A DNA stretch of 64,000 bases. It comes from an uncultured Erythrobacter sp. (GTDB lineage Bacteria > Pseudomonadota > Alphaproteobacteria > Sphingomonadales > Sphingomonadaceae). Made by a program: the position numbers and the translations under genes. Positions 1-8,530 of the stretch are shown here, one piece after another; the first letter of the stretch is position 1; each line of letters opens with the position of its first letter. Below the pieces are notes generated by a model that saw nothing but the letters and a program-made list of their open reading frames with translations, was not told the origin of the DNA and made no database searches. Where the stretch lies: positions 1,974,874 to 2,038,873 of the forward strand of contig NZ_CANLMB010000001.1 in the NCBI RefSeq assembly GCF_947492365.1, written 5' to 3'.

Positions 1-434
1 GCGGTGACGCACGCCTCGCCTCTTTCAACATGGATGCCGCCGATATCGCCGCTTTTGCGCGGCAAAATTGGGTGGTGACAGGATCGGACGGATCGACCGG
101 CCATCCGCGCAAATTTGGCAGCTTTCCAAAAGCCTACCGCGACCTCGTCTTGGGCGAAGAAGCCATGGACCTAGCCCGCTTCATCCGCCGCAGCAGCGGG
201 CTGACTGCCGATATTATCGGGCTGGAGAAGCGCGGCTATTTGCGCAACGGATATTTCGCCGATGTGCTGGTGTTCGATCCTGAAAGCTTCGCACCCAACG
301 CCACCTATTCTGCCCCGCGCGAGCTTTCGAGCGGGGTCATCCACCTCTACATCAACGGGCAAGCGGTGATCCGCGATGAAGCCCCGACCGGCACCCTTTC
401 CGGGCGGCCACTGGTTAAGGACACACAATGCTGA
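1..434 (+). CDS. N-acyl-D-amino-acid deacylase (D-aminoacylase family), C-terminal part only
   Basis: The gene enters from outside the window; the reading frame is open from base 3 and ends in TGA at 432-434. The visible 144 residues match the C-terminal end of amidohydrolase-superfamily D-aminoacylases: a segment HPRKFGSFPK, a helix-rich stretch ending in IGLEKRGYL, then the small beta domain with ADVLVFDPESF and a VNG-like YINGQAV turn. Family members hydrolyse N-acyl-D-amino acids to free D-amino acids. The stop overlaps the start of the following symporter gene by 7 bases, so the two are translationally coupled. Function is assigned from the C-terminal motifs only; the metal-binding half lies outside. 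Confidence 0.75.
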   Translation, partial: GDARLASFNMDAADIAAFARQNWVVTGSDGSTGHPRKFGSFPKAYRDLVLGEEAMDLARFIRRSSGLTADIIGLEKRGYLRNGYFADVLVFDPESFAPNATYSAPRELSSGVIHLYINGQAVIRDEAPTGTLSGRPLVKDTQC

Positions 435-1666
435 AATTCTGGCTGGGTATCGATCTTTGGAAGCGTGTTTTGGGCGCGCTGGTTGTCGGCATCATCGCGG
501 GCTTTGTGATGGGCGATGCAGCAGAGAACATCCGCTGGATTGGCGATCTGTTCATCCGCGCGATCCGGATGCTGATTGTGCCGCTGATCTTCTTCTCGCT
601 CGTATCTGGCATTGCAGCCCTCGGCGATCTGAAGAAGCTTGGCGATGTGGGCGGGAAGGCGTTGCTGCTGTTCCTGTTCACCGCGCTGACTTCGATCTCG
701 CTCGGGCTCACCCTCGGCACGATCTTCCAGCCCGGCATGGGTCTCGACATCTCGCTGGCTCAAGGCGCCGAGATCATGCAGCCACCCGAACTGACATGGA
801 CAGAGCGGCTGCTCGACATGATCCCCGAAAACCCGATCATGACCATGGCAGAGGGGCAGATACTCCCGCTGATCATCTTCGCCGTGCTGGTGGGCGTCTC
901 GCTGTTGATGGCGGGCAAAGAAGCTGAACCCATCGTCAAAGTCGTCGATGCGGGCGCTGCCGTCATGCAGCAGATGACCATGATTGTGATGGAGCTCACC
1001 CCCTTTGGCGTCTTCGCACTAATGGCTTGGGTGACAGGCACATTCGGCTTTGAAGCGCTGCTGCCCCTCGCGACCATGGTGGGGCTGAATTACGCAGGCT
1101 GCTTCATCATTATCCTCGTCGTTTACCCGCTGATCCTGAAGTTCATTGCGAAACTGCCCGTGGTCGATTTCTATCGCGGGATCGTGGATGCGCAGGCCGT
1201 CGCCTTCTCCACCGCGTCTTCCAACGCCGCGCTGCCAGTGACCTTGCGCTGCGTTCAGCGCAATCTGGGCGTCTCGCGCTCGGTTTCCAGCTTTGTCGTG
1301 GCGCTGGGCGCGACGATCAATATGAACGGGACCGCGATGTATCTCGGCCTCGTCGCCTTATTCGGCGCGCAGCTGTACGGGATCGAGCTAACCATGACAT
1401 CTTACCTGCTGATCGCGCTCACGGCGACGCTTGGCTCGGTAGGGGCAGCGGGCATTCCGGGGTCGGGCCTGATCATGATGGGCCTGGTACTCTCCGCTAT
1501 CGGAGTGCCGCTTGAAACCATCGCCTTTGTCGCCGGGATCAACCACATCATGGATATGATGCGGACCATGACCAATGTGACAGGAGACGCAACGGTTGCG
1601 GTGGCTGTCGGAAGGATGGCGGGAGAGATCGACGTCGAGGAATACGTCTCCGACGACGATATTTAG
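428..1666 (+). CDS. Dicarboxylate/amino acid:cation symporter (DAACS family)
   Basis: 412 residues, typical for the GltP/DctA family, with about eight hydrophobic segments. The re-entrant loop motif is SSNAALP (about residue 260) and the conserved transmembrane motif is INMNGTAMYLG (about residues 298-308). A late segment AAGIPGSGL and the C-terminal GINHIMDMMRTMTNVTGD match the substrate/cation-binding HP2 and TM8 region. It imports acidic or neutral amino acids or C4-dicarboxylates with Na+ or H+. It overlaps the upstream deacylase gene and faces a D-amino-acid dehydrogenase gene, so a substrate related to D-amino acids is a reasonable inference, but the family motifs alone do not fix the substrate. 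Confidence 0.85.
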   Translation: MLKFWLGIDLWKRVLGALVVGIIAGFVMGDAAENIRWIGDLFIRAIRMLIVPLIFFSLVSGIAALGDLKKLGDVGGKALLLFLFTALTSISLGLTLGTIFQPGMGLDISLAQGAEIMQPPELTWTERLLDMIPENPIMTMAEGQILPLIIFAVLVGVSLLMAGKEAEPIVKVVDAGAAVMQQMTMIVMELTPFGVFALMAWVTGTFGFEALLPLATMVGLNYAGCFIIILVVYPLILKFIAKLPVVDFYRGIVDAQAVAFSTASSNAALPVTLRCVQRNLGVSRSVSSFVVALGATINMNGTAMYLGLVALFGAQLYGIELTMTSYLLIALTATLGSVGAAGIPGSGLIMMGLVLSAIGVPLETIAFVAGINHIMDMMRTMTNVTGDATVAVAVGRMAGEIDVEEYVSDDDI

Positions 1667-1667
1667 C

Positions 1668-2903
1668 CTAGTTTTCGACTAGCCCGGCGAGCCGCTCGGC
1701 CGATCCCATGGCCAGCGTCCATCCCAATGAACCGTGCCCTGTGTTGATCGCGATAGACTTGCCAGCACGCCGGATCACTGGCCGCGAGTCCGGCGTGGAG
1801 GGTCGCAATCCCGTCCAGAACTGTCCAGCTTTCGAATAGTCACCCCCATTGGGCAGGCTCTCGCGCGCTGAGCGGACCAACCACTCGATCCGGCCGGGAT
1901 CAATATCACGCGATCCTTCGCCAACTTCGGCAATCCCGGCAACGCGCATCCGGTCACCCAGATTGGTGAAGACCAGCCGTCTCTTGCCATCGGTGACAGA
2001 GATATGCGGCGAACCATTGGCGAGCGGCATCTCGAACGAATAGCCCTTGATCGGCTGCATGCTCACCGCCTTGCCCAGCGGGCCAAGCAGCCGGTTGCTG
2101 GCATGCCCGCATGCGACAACCACCATATCAGCACGCAATTGCTCGCCATTGGAGAGTGTGATGCTCGCCCCTGCCGCATTCTCGGCAATCGCGCAAACGC
2201 CCGTGTCAAAGCGTGCCGTGACGCCATACTCGCGGGTCAACACATTGACGAGCGAGCGGCAGAACAGCAATGGATCGCCCACAACTTCGGAAGGGGTCGA
2301 GATCGCACCGGTTACCTCGTCATCCAGTCCTTCAAGCGCCGGATCTAACTGTTCCAATTCTCTGCGGTCGACCAAGGTCTGCTCGCAGCCCTCCGCGCGC
2401 TTGAACGCCATGATACTGGCTGAGCGCCGCTCATCCTCTTGCGAATAGAGAAGGTTCACCTTCCCCGCCACGCGGTGTGAAAATTCCAGCGGATGCTTGT
2501 CGCAAAGCCGGTCCATCGCAGCACGCGATTCAGCCGCCAGCTGCAATACCGAAAGCGTGTTGGTGCGGAACTTTGCTGCGGTGCAATTGCGCGCAAATCT
2601 CGCGAGCCAGCACAGATAGTCGAGCCTGGCAGACAGGCCGATCGTTACCCCGCCTTTGCCGAACAACAGCTTCGGCAAGGCAGCGAAGGTCGAAGGACTG
2701 CCCAGCGCATCGGTAAAGCAATAGCTTAGCTGCGCGCCATTAGCGTGGCTTGCTCCAGATGCTGGCCCAGCGCCCTGATCGACCAGAGTTACCCGCCATC
2801 CACGATCAGCAAGCGCATAGGCAGAGGCGACCCCGACCACCCCTGCTCCGACGATGACTGCGCTTCGCTGCAAAACCCGATTGCCCCCTTGGTAGAAACG
2901 CAC
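1668..2903 (-). CDS. FAD-dependent D-amino-acid dehydrogenase (DadA-like)
   Basis: 411 residues. The N-terminal dinucleotide-binding motif GAGVVG (about residues 19-24) is followed by an acidic residue at the end of the second strand (VTLVDQG) and by GASHANGAQLSYCF, close to the DadA signature. The C-terminal FAD contact region GHGSLGWTLAMGSA is also present. The enzyme should oxidatively deaminate D-amino acids to 2-oxo acids, feeding electrons to the respiratory chain. The first codon at 2903 is GTG without a clear Shine-Dalgarno. A TTG at 2873, preceded by AAGGGGG, is an alternative start just before the Rossmann fold. It is convergent with the symporter gene, 1 bp away. Together with the deacylase they form a plausible D-amino-acid salvage group. 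Confidence 0.85.
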   Translation of the reverse strand: MRFYQGGNRVLQRSAVIVGAGVVGVASAYALADRGWRVTLVDQGAGPASGASHANGAQLSYCFTDALGSPSTFAALPKLLFGKGGVTIGLSARLDYLCWLARFARNCTAAKFRTNTLSVLQLAAESRAAMDRLCDKHPLEFSHRVAGKVNLLYSQEDERRSASIMAFKRAEGCEQTLVDRRELEQLDPALEGLDDEVTGAISTPSEVVGDPLLFCRSLVNVLTREYGVTARFDTGVCAIAENAAGASITLSNGEQLRADMVVVACGHASNRLLGPLGKAVSMQPIKGYSFEMPLANGSPHISVTDGKRRLVFTNLGDRMRVAGIAEVGEGSRDIDPGRIEWLVRSARESLPNGGDYSKAGQFWTGLRPSTPDSRPVIRRAGKSIAINTGHGSLGWTLAMGSAERLAGLVEN

Positions 2904-3126
2904 AGTGGCGGCGCAGAGTGCAACCAGCCATAAGCGTTTGACGGGACAACCATAAATCCTGTCTATGGCGCATTGTCCAGAGGTGCGCGGAATTGGGCGT
3001 GTAAATTGCGGCAGATCAATGCCGTGGTGCTATGAGCCGCGCTCATATTTAAGGCTGGGAAATCCACGGAATACTACGCGGCGTCTGCCATCGCAGAGAT
3101 CAGCAAACACTCAACGCTTAAGGAAA

Positions 3127-3172
3127 TGGTGCCGCTTAGAGGATTCGAACCTCTGACCCCATCATTACGAAT
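3127..3172 (-). pseudogene. 3' half of a split tRNA-Thr(CGU) (attachment-site junction)
   Basis: Read on the minus strand, these 46 bases are the anticodon loop, 3' anticodon stem, variable loop, T arm (stem AGAGG/CCTCT around TTCGAAT), 3' acceptor strand AAGCGGC, discriminator A and CCA of a threonine tRNA. The 5' half is missing here; it lies at 18775-18813. Fusing the halves at the shared nine bases 3164-3172 / 18775-18783 gives a 76-nt cloverleaf with every stem fully paired. The element between them therefore entered exactly in the anticodon loop. The remnant itself cannot make a functional tRNA. Confidence 0.9.
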
Positions 3173-3575
3173 TAGGGAACTCTGTTTTTGAGGAACTCAG
3201 AGTGAACCAGAAGGCCTTAGAAAACCCCTGGCAACACAAATGCTTGCGTCCAGAAGACCTCCGAGAGAGCCTGAAGGCGTTGGAACTACGCGCCCTACTA
3301 ATGCCCTACTAACGCTGGATCGGCATACTTGCTCCAGTCAGTGTGCAGAACTCAAATTTGAACAAGACGACCGCTTCGCGGTTCAAAGCGGCCTGTCGGC
3401 TAACGACCCAATCCGAGACGTAGTCATCCCAAATCTCAGTTGCTGAGTGCGGACATTCTTGGTGGTCACTCCTGCCAAGGAGAACGACGATGACATATTC
3501 ACAATATCACCCTGCTACGCGAAGCTGTGCGGCGTGGAAATTCGGCGCAAAGATCGGACCCAAGCGTCCTTTCAA
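3173..3575. other. Left-end non-coding region of the element
   Basis: About 400 bases without a convincing gene. It holds a short inverted repeat directly after the attachment core (CTCTG at 3180-3184 with CAGAG further on) and the tandem 11-bp repeats at 3292-3313. I found no recognisable integrase fragment. The small open frames here have no family resemblance and no good ribosome-binding site. Confidence 0.5.
3292..3313 (+). repeat. Tandem 11-bp direct repeats, left arm-type sites
   Basis: Two back-to-back copies of GCCCTACTAAN (3292-3302 and 3303-3313). The same doublet in the same orientation and with the same 11-bp period occurs near the right end (18695-18716). Distance from the core is about 120 bp here. 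The paired arrangement on both sides of a 9-bp core fits integrase arm-binding sites in attL and attR. This role is inferred from layout, since no integrase is present to match. Confidence 0.6.
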
Positions 3576-4061
3576 CTAGGTGCGTTGGCGTTTCAGTTGC
3601 TCGCTCCTGCGGAAGTACATCTCAGAAACCAGCTCCCAAGCGCGGCCATCCTTTGAAAGCCATTGCTGCCAGGTCGCAGTTTTGGCCTCGATATCCTTCC
3701 ATACGAAGCGCACCGCAACAGCCTCGCCCCCCTCAATATTCGTTCCTTCGAACACCCCAACCCCGTCGACGAATTTTCCTACAACTGGCGGCTCAATTTC
3801 AAGCCCAAAACTATCGAGCCAATAGATCGACCACTCTCCGGTGCGCGGATTGAAAGTGCGGATCGACAAGCCCTCAAACGGTCGACCGAAAAGCTCTCGT
3901 CGGAAAGTTCCAAGATTGCCGCGCCCATGGAGAACGGGCCGCACGGAATCTGTGGCGCAAGCTACCTCCCAATCGGTGCAATTGGCGAAACGCTGCTTAA
4001 GGCGACGATGTTCAACGTCCCATTGACCATGCAGAAAATCGAAGTCATTTGCGCTGCCCAT
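3576..4061 (-). CDS. DUF1579-like protein of unknown function
   Basis: 161 residues, no signal peptide. The start is DFDFLHGQWDVEHRRL, followed by beta-rich sequence with IRTFNPRTGEWSIYWLDS and GVGVFEGTNIEGG, as in small calycin-like beta-barrel proteins of the DUF1579 type. Biochemical role is unknown. It is the last gene of a leftward run that starts at 9367. A related protein with the same block order (ML-GNWSVE, IRTYDP, GVGIFYGTEDHGG) is encoded at 11547-12206 in the same element, so the pair are likely distant paralogues. Confidence 0.6.
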   Translation of the reverse strand: MGSANDFDFLHGQWDVEHRRLKQRFANCTDWEVACATDSVRPVLHGRGNLGTFRRELFGRPFEGLSIRTFNPRTGEWSIYWLDSFGLEIEPPVVGKFVDGVGVFEGTNIEGGEAVAVRFVWKDIEAKTATWQQWLSKDGRAWELVSEMYFRRSEQLKRQRT

Positions 4062-4116
4062 AGCACCCTCTGATTTGTATTGGTTTCGCTGTTTACGAGA
4101 AAATTTGAACCGTGCG

Positions 4117-5088
4117 TTATCGTTGGGAGACTGGAAACGCTGTCCCCGTGACAGACCATGGAGTCCGAAGGCCTGCGCGCTTGGCCCCGCCTATGATCCA
4201 TACGGTGTTGCCAACTCGTGCAGTGGCAAATCCATGACGCGGAAATGGAAGGGCTTCGTCTTCGCGCCAGCCAGCGTCGAGGTCGCTTGGATCGATTGAT
4301 GCGTGCTGTCGGAGAACAGTGCCGGTGCGAAAGTCTTCGCCTCCAAAGACATGAAGCCTGCCGTTAAATGCAGCTGCGCCATGACCTCCCAGATCGAACG
4401 GTGCATCAGGCATGCTGCTCCAATTGTTGCTGTCAAAGTCATAGACCTCGATGACACGCGATTGCCCACCCAAGGCCGCACTCCGTCCGCCGGTGACAAA
4501 AAGCCGTGCGCCGTCCATTGCGATTGCGTGAGAATGTCGCGGTGTTGGCATGGGGGCCATCGCTTGCCAGTCTTTCCGAGCCAAATCGAAACGCATGAGA
4601 GAGCCAGTCGCTTTTCCGTCCTCTTCCCCGCCGATGAGCCAAACTGCGCCAGAGTGGTAGACCATTGCATGTTGGCCGCGTGGCCGGGGAAGCGGTGAAA
4701 TTTCTTGCCAGGTGGGATCAAGACTATCTGGATCAAGCGAAAACAAGGCGGATTGATCATCTATCCTGAATGGCAATCCCTTATATCCGCCAGAGGCAAA
4801 TACGCGTCCTTCTCCGGAAGCCATTGCGACGTGATGAAGTGAACGAGGCAAGTTCGGGCAGACTAAAAACTCCTCGGTTGAAACGTCGAATGCGGCGCAG
4901 CTATCGAGTGTTCGAAAGAACCCTATGCCGCCCGCCACATAGATAATCCCATCCAGCTCCGCTGCATGTATTTCCGATCGCGGATCAACCATATCGCCAT
5001 CTGAGCGCAGGAGCGACGGCCCCGCCCACCAAGCGAGTGCAATGGCCAATAGAATCGCAACAAAAGCTCTGAAAGCGAATTTCAACAT
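4117..5088 (-). CDS. Membrane-anchored or exported kelch-repeat protein
   Basis: 323 residues. An N-terminal hydrophobic segment (about residues 5-24) could be an uncleaved anchor or signal peptide. It is followed by repeated kelch blades, each with a double-glycine strand: YVAGGIGF, FASGGYKGL, WLIGGEEDG, FVTGGRSAA, HVFGGEDF and WIIGGAKRA. Six such blades predict a beta-propeller. Kelch propellers usually bind ligands or proteins; no enzymatic motif stands out. It sits 55 bp upstream of the DUF1579-like gene and 86 bp downstream of the serine hydrolase gene, within one leftward operon. Confidence 0.8.
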   Translation of the reverse strand: MLKFAFRAFVAILLAIALAWWAGPSLLRSDGDMVDPRSEIHAAELDGIIYVAGGIGFFRTLDSCAAFDVSTEEFLVCPNLPRSLHHVAMASGEGRVFASGGYKGLPFRIDDQSALFSLDPDSLDPTWQEISPLPRPRGQHAMVYHSGAVWLIGGEEDGKATGSLMRFDLARKDWQAMAPMPTPRHSHAIAMDGARLFVTGGRSAALGGQSRVIEVYDFDSNNWSSMPDAPFDLGGHGAAAFNGRLHVFGGEDFRTGTVLRQHASIDPSDLDAGWREDEALPFPRHGFATARVGNTVWIIGGAKRAGLRTPWSVTGTAFPVSQR

Positions 5089-5174
5089 CTGGATCTTCTG
5101 TATTGCCGCAAGACCATTCTGGCAGAGAATGAGGTTGTTGAATTATGCGCAACTTTGCGGACTCGATCCATCAG

Positions 5175-6440
5175 TCAATCTGAGGCTTGCAGGAAAACAG
5201 TTGCGATTCTTGCCGCCTTTTTCATGATCTGGTTCGAACCTCCCGCACGGACAGTGTTCGCAGTCATCGCGACGACTATGGATTGGTCAGGAAATATCAG
5301 CAAGATAGCTGTCGCACCTGCAGTTGCCCCGCCGTGGTTGATCATCCGGTAGGTGTTCTCTCCGTTCTCAAGTCCTCCATTACGCCAGCCAAGGGCATAA
5401 TGCTGTTCATTGAATGCGCCATCCGACGTTTTCCGAATGGCGAACATTTCTTCTCTGGTCGCCTGCTCAAGTATCTGACCGGATAAAAGAGACGAGCCGA
5501 ACCGGGCTAGGTCTGACGGCGTCGATGCCAAACCTCCCCCTGCCCATTTGTAGCTATGGTTTGTTTTTGGGGCGGGCATGACCTGATTGCGGGAGAGCAA
5601 GCTCACATAACCACTTGCCAGCCGCTCCCCAAACACATCTGGTCTTTCAGGACCAGAGTCATCCATCCCGAGAGGTTCGAAAACCCGCTGATCAAGCAGT
5701 TCCAGAAAGCTCTGATTGGTAGCGCCTTCGAGAGCAGAGCCAGCAAGGGTGTAGCCGAAAGTGGAATAGCTGAAATCTGAGTCTGGCTCGAAGAGCAAGG
5801 GGTCATCCTCAAATATCGCGAGCGCCTGTGCCGAAGTGGAAAATTCAACATTGTAGCCAGCCTCCGAGAAGGTCGGGAAAGCAAACGCGAACCCATAATG
5901 CCTTATTCCGCCTTGATGGGACAGGAGCTGCCGCAGGGTTACCGGATATCGCTTCTGCGGAAATGTCGGCACATAGTCGCGCACGTCCTTATCAATGTCG
6001 ATTAGCCCTTCTTCTGCAATGTCCATGGTCAGTGTCGCAGTTATTGCTTTAGAGACGCTCCCAATCGGATAGGCTGTTTTGACAGTCGCGAGCTTGCGAT
6101 CACCCAAGCTCGCGTAACCAACCGCTTCGGACCAGACGAGTTGGCCGTCCCGGGCAACAGCAATAGAAACGGACGGCGCCGCAAGTTCCGTACGTGCTTG
6201 CAGTAGCATTTCTCGCGCCGTCGTTATTGTTTCGGCATGGTCGACCGAAGCCACTCCGCGGTCCACCGGTGCAGCCCCATCAAGATCGGGGACCGGAACA
6301 TGATAGAGATACAGTGCTGTCCACGCGAGAGCCAGAACCGCAATCATCATGAGCAGTGCGACAACTGCTACACGAGCTATAGCTTTCGAGAATTTCTTGC
6401 TCTTCGGAATGATGTCGGCGCTCTCGACCTGTTGGGACAT
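5175..6440 (-). CDS. Serine hydrolase, beta-lactamase class C / penicillin-binding family, membrane-anchored
   Basis: The chosen ATG at 6440 gives 421 residues and has an AGAGAG ribosome-binding site. A GTG at 6491 would add 17 residues but overlaps the upstream gene. One membrane segment (about residues 24-47) is followed by an exported catalytic domain. The SxxK motif is SVSK in YPIGSVSKAIT, the second motif is YST in FSYSTFGYTLAG (YxN in classic class C enzymes), and the third is HGG in INHGGATAG. The family includes AmpC, D,D-peptidases and esterases; the non-canonical second motif argues for peptidase or esterase rather than lactamase activity. It is the fourth gene of the leftward operon. 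Confidence 0.8.
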   Translation of the reverse strand: MSQQVESADIIPKSKKFSKAIARVAVVALLMMIAVLALAWTALYLYHVPVPDLDGAAPVDRGVASVDHAETITTAREMLLQARTELAAPSVSIAVARDGQLVWSEAVGYASLGDRKLATVKTAYPIGSVSKAITATLTMDIAEEGLIDIDKDVRDYVPTFPQKRYPVTLRQLLSHQGGIRHYGFAFAFPTFSEAGYNVEFSTSAQALAIFEDDPLLFEPDSDFSYSTFGYTLAGSALEGATNQSFLELLDQRVFEPLGMDDSGPERPDVFGERLASGYVSLLSRNQVMPAPKTNHSYKWAGGGLASTPSDLARFGSSLLSGQILEQATREEMFAIRKTSDGAFNEQHYALGWRNGGLENGENTYRMINHGGATAGATAILLIFPDQSIVVAMTANTVRAGGSNQIMKKAARIATVFLQASD

Positions 6441-6462
6441 TTTGTGCGTTCTCTCTGCAGGC

Positions 6463-7332
6463 TCATGGATCTCTGCGATCGAGCCACTCACTCAGGGCAC
6501 GCAGCAACCCGGCAAGTTGTCGCTTGCGCGCCGCGCGCAACGATTCCCCTGGCTGCACGCCTTGCGATTTCCAGTACCATCTCGGCATTTCATTCCGAAC
6601 GATGGGATCGGCCGATGCCGGCACGACCTGTTCATCCCAGGATTTGCTCAACCTGAGAAGATGGGCATAGTTCCGCTCGACAATGACCGAGATTTCATCC
6701 TTGCGATCCGAATTGGCAATCAAGTCCGAGTAGCGGATCACGAGCCCATGCGAGAAATAGGGCGCATCGACAGGCAAGGATTCCAGCTCCTCAACAAGCA
6801 GCGCGACTGCCTCATCGGGCTCACCGTTTTGGACGTGCAAATCGATAAAGTTGCCAACGGCCTGTGAGCGTCCCCTGGTGTTGCTCTCCGACAGCTCGAA
6901 GTTCGATCGATACTCATTTAGCAGTGTCGCCGCACGAGCATGATCGCCGAATCCCCTGAACACGATCTGTAGAACGCGCTCCCATGCATGAGCAGCGATC
7001 AAATCGCCCCCTTCGCGCAGAGGGTCGAAGAATTCATAGGCCTTGCGGCCATTGAAGGTAAGGAATGCGCCCTCCCCCAAAGACAGCCGATCAATCCTGC
7101 TCGCACTGTGATCGTTTGGGTCGGAAGAAATCTGGCCATAGTATTTGGAAACGATCGACAATTGCTCTTCGCGAGGGTCCGAACCAGACAGTTCCGCCCA
7201 GAATGCATCGGCGACCTGAGTAGGGGAGAATACATCCAACCCAGCGTCGACGTTAGCGTCACGGGTTTGCGCAAAAAGCGCCGAGGAGACCGCGAAAACA
7301 GATAATGCGACCAAAAGGGCTGAATGTCTCAT
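6463..7332 (-). CDS. Exported protein of unknown function
   Basis: 289 residues with a clear signal peptide (MRHSALLVALSVFAVSSALFA, cleavage near AQT). The rest is mainly helical, with repeated alternating charged and aliphatic positions reminiscent of TPR-like helical hairpins (AWERVLQIVFRGFGDHARAATLLNEY and similar). No catalytic motif is recognised. The start has a good AAGGAG site nine bases upstream. It lies between the two hydrolase genes of the leftward operon, 22 bp before the serine hydrolase start. I do not recognise a family. Confidence 0.65.
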   Translation of the reverse strand: MRHSALLVALSVFAVSSALFAQTRDANVDAGLDVFSPTQVADAFWAELSGSDPREEQLSIVSKYYGQISSDPNDHSASRIDRLSLGEGAFLTFNGRKAYEFFDPLREGGDLIAAHAWERVLQIVFRGFGDHARAATLLNEYRSNFELSESNTRGRSQAVGNFIDLHVQNGEPDEAVALLVEELESLPVDAPYFSHGLVIRYSDLIANSDRKDEISVIVERNYAHLLRLSKSWDEQVVPASADPIVRNEMPRWYWKSQGVQPGESLRAARKRQLAGLLRALSEWLDRRDP

Positions 7333-7388
7333 AGTTCCAATCTCCTTGACCTGGCGATGGCTTTCGCAGCCTCAACCGGTTCTTGATG

Positions 7389-8519
7389 CTAGTTCGCCTG
7401 TGTCCTTAACCAATGGACAATCCGCGCAGCGGTTGTTTCGGCTTCAGGGATTCCGGTCTCGTCCCGGTAAGCTTCATTGATAGAGTTGAAGCGCCAACTG
7501 CTGTGACCTAGTCCAGCTTGCACTATCAGCTTGCCTGTGCCCGGGCGGAGCCGGTTCACGGCGTCAACGATAAGTTGGTGCCCGTGCAGAACCTCGAATT
7601 GATCAAATTCATTGAAGATTACCAGGACCGGGGCATCCAGTGCGGCCCACGCGGCGAGAAAGTTCTGCTGTGCAGCCTGTTGATGCCACGCAAACGGACG
7701 CCCGTAGTGGCTGCCCGTGTCCATCCCTCGAATATCAGCGCGGACTGCGGCCATGGCCGGGGTGTCCATGGCAATCTGGTCCGGATGACGCTTGTTGAGC
7801 AGGTATTCAGTAAGGAAGCGCGCTCGATCCAACAGTGAATCGTGTATCGATTCAAGCGATACATGCTGCGGGCGTCGCTCAAGGTAGATTCTTTCAAAGT
7901 TGAGCATGCGCTCAAAGTGAGTCAGAGCGCCGCCGCCCTGTACTGCAATCCCGGCAATATCGTAGCCAGCATTCTGCAAGCTGAGCGCGACGAGCGGCGC
8001 TGTTGTTGCTCCGAGGCTGTCACCCCAAATGTAAACCTTGCTGGGATCGAGCGTTTCGTGATCGAGTACGCTTGCGAAGGCGGAGACATAATGCGCCACC
8101 TCCATTTCGTAGTCGAGCTCGCTACACGAAGGCCCTTGGCTGTCGCCTGTCCCTGCGCGTTCGACGCGGACCAGAGCCAGACCGGAGTCCCTAGCGACCG
8201 CCCCAAGCGCTCCGCCATTGCCATGCCCGAGTTCAATAGTGTCGCAAGAAACCCATTGCGTGAACAGAATAGGATGCAAAGGAGTTTCGGCATCATCCGG
8301 CATCGAGACAAGAACTCGCAAGCGAATGCCCGGCTCGACAGCAACTGAATCATATACGGTCTGAACGCCGTCGATTGCCTCTAAGGGCCGCTCAATCGAA
8401 CGTGGTAGTGGGTCGCCATCGGCCAGAGAAGATTGCGCCTGTCCGATCGAGCACATGCCTGCAAGAAGTGGCAACGCCGTCAAACGCAAGAGCCTTGCAT
8501 ACATAAGCTTGTGCATCAT
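7389..8519 (-). CDS. Exported alpha/beta hydrolase
   Basis: 376 residues with a signal peptide ending near SIGQAQS. The nucleophile elbow is GDSLG in YIWGDSLGATTAPLVA, and a C-terminal histidine lies in GLGHSSWRF. An acid residue is likely in FNEFDQFEV. A segment around ERAGTGDSQGP resembles the region before the cap in dipeptidyl-peptidase- or esterase-like hydrolases. Substrate is unknown; a peptidase or ester hydrolase acting in the periplasm is likely. The ribosome-binding site is AAAGGCGG. It is 11 bp downstream of the lipoprotein gene at 8531-9367, so co-transcribed. Confidence 0.75.
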   Translation of the reverse strand: MMHKLMYARLLRLTALPLLAGMCSIGQAQSSLADGDPLPRSIERPLEAIDGVQTVYDSVAVEPGIRLRVLVSMPDDAETPLHPILFTQWVSCDTIELGHGNGGALGAVARDSGLALVRVERAGTGDSQGPSCSELDYEMEVAHYVSAFASVLDHETLDPSKVYIWGDSLGATTAPLVALSLQNAGYDIAGIAVQGGGALTHFERMLNFERIYLERRPQHVSLESIHDSLLDRARFLTEYLLNKRHPDQIAMDTPAMAAVRADIRGMDTGSHYGRPFAWHQQAAQQNFLAAWAALDAPVLVIFNEFDQFEVLHGHQLIVDAVNRLRPGTGKLIVQAGLGHSSWRFNSINEAYRDETGIPEAETTAARIVHWLRTQAN

Positions 8520-8530
8520 CTGCCGCCTTT

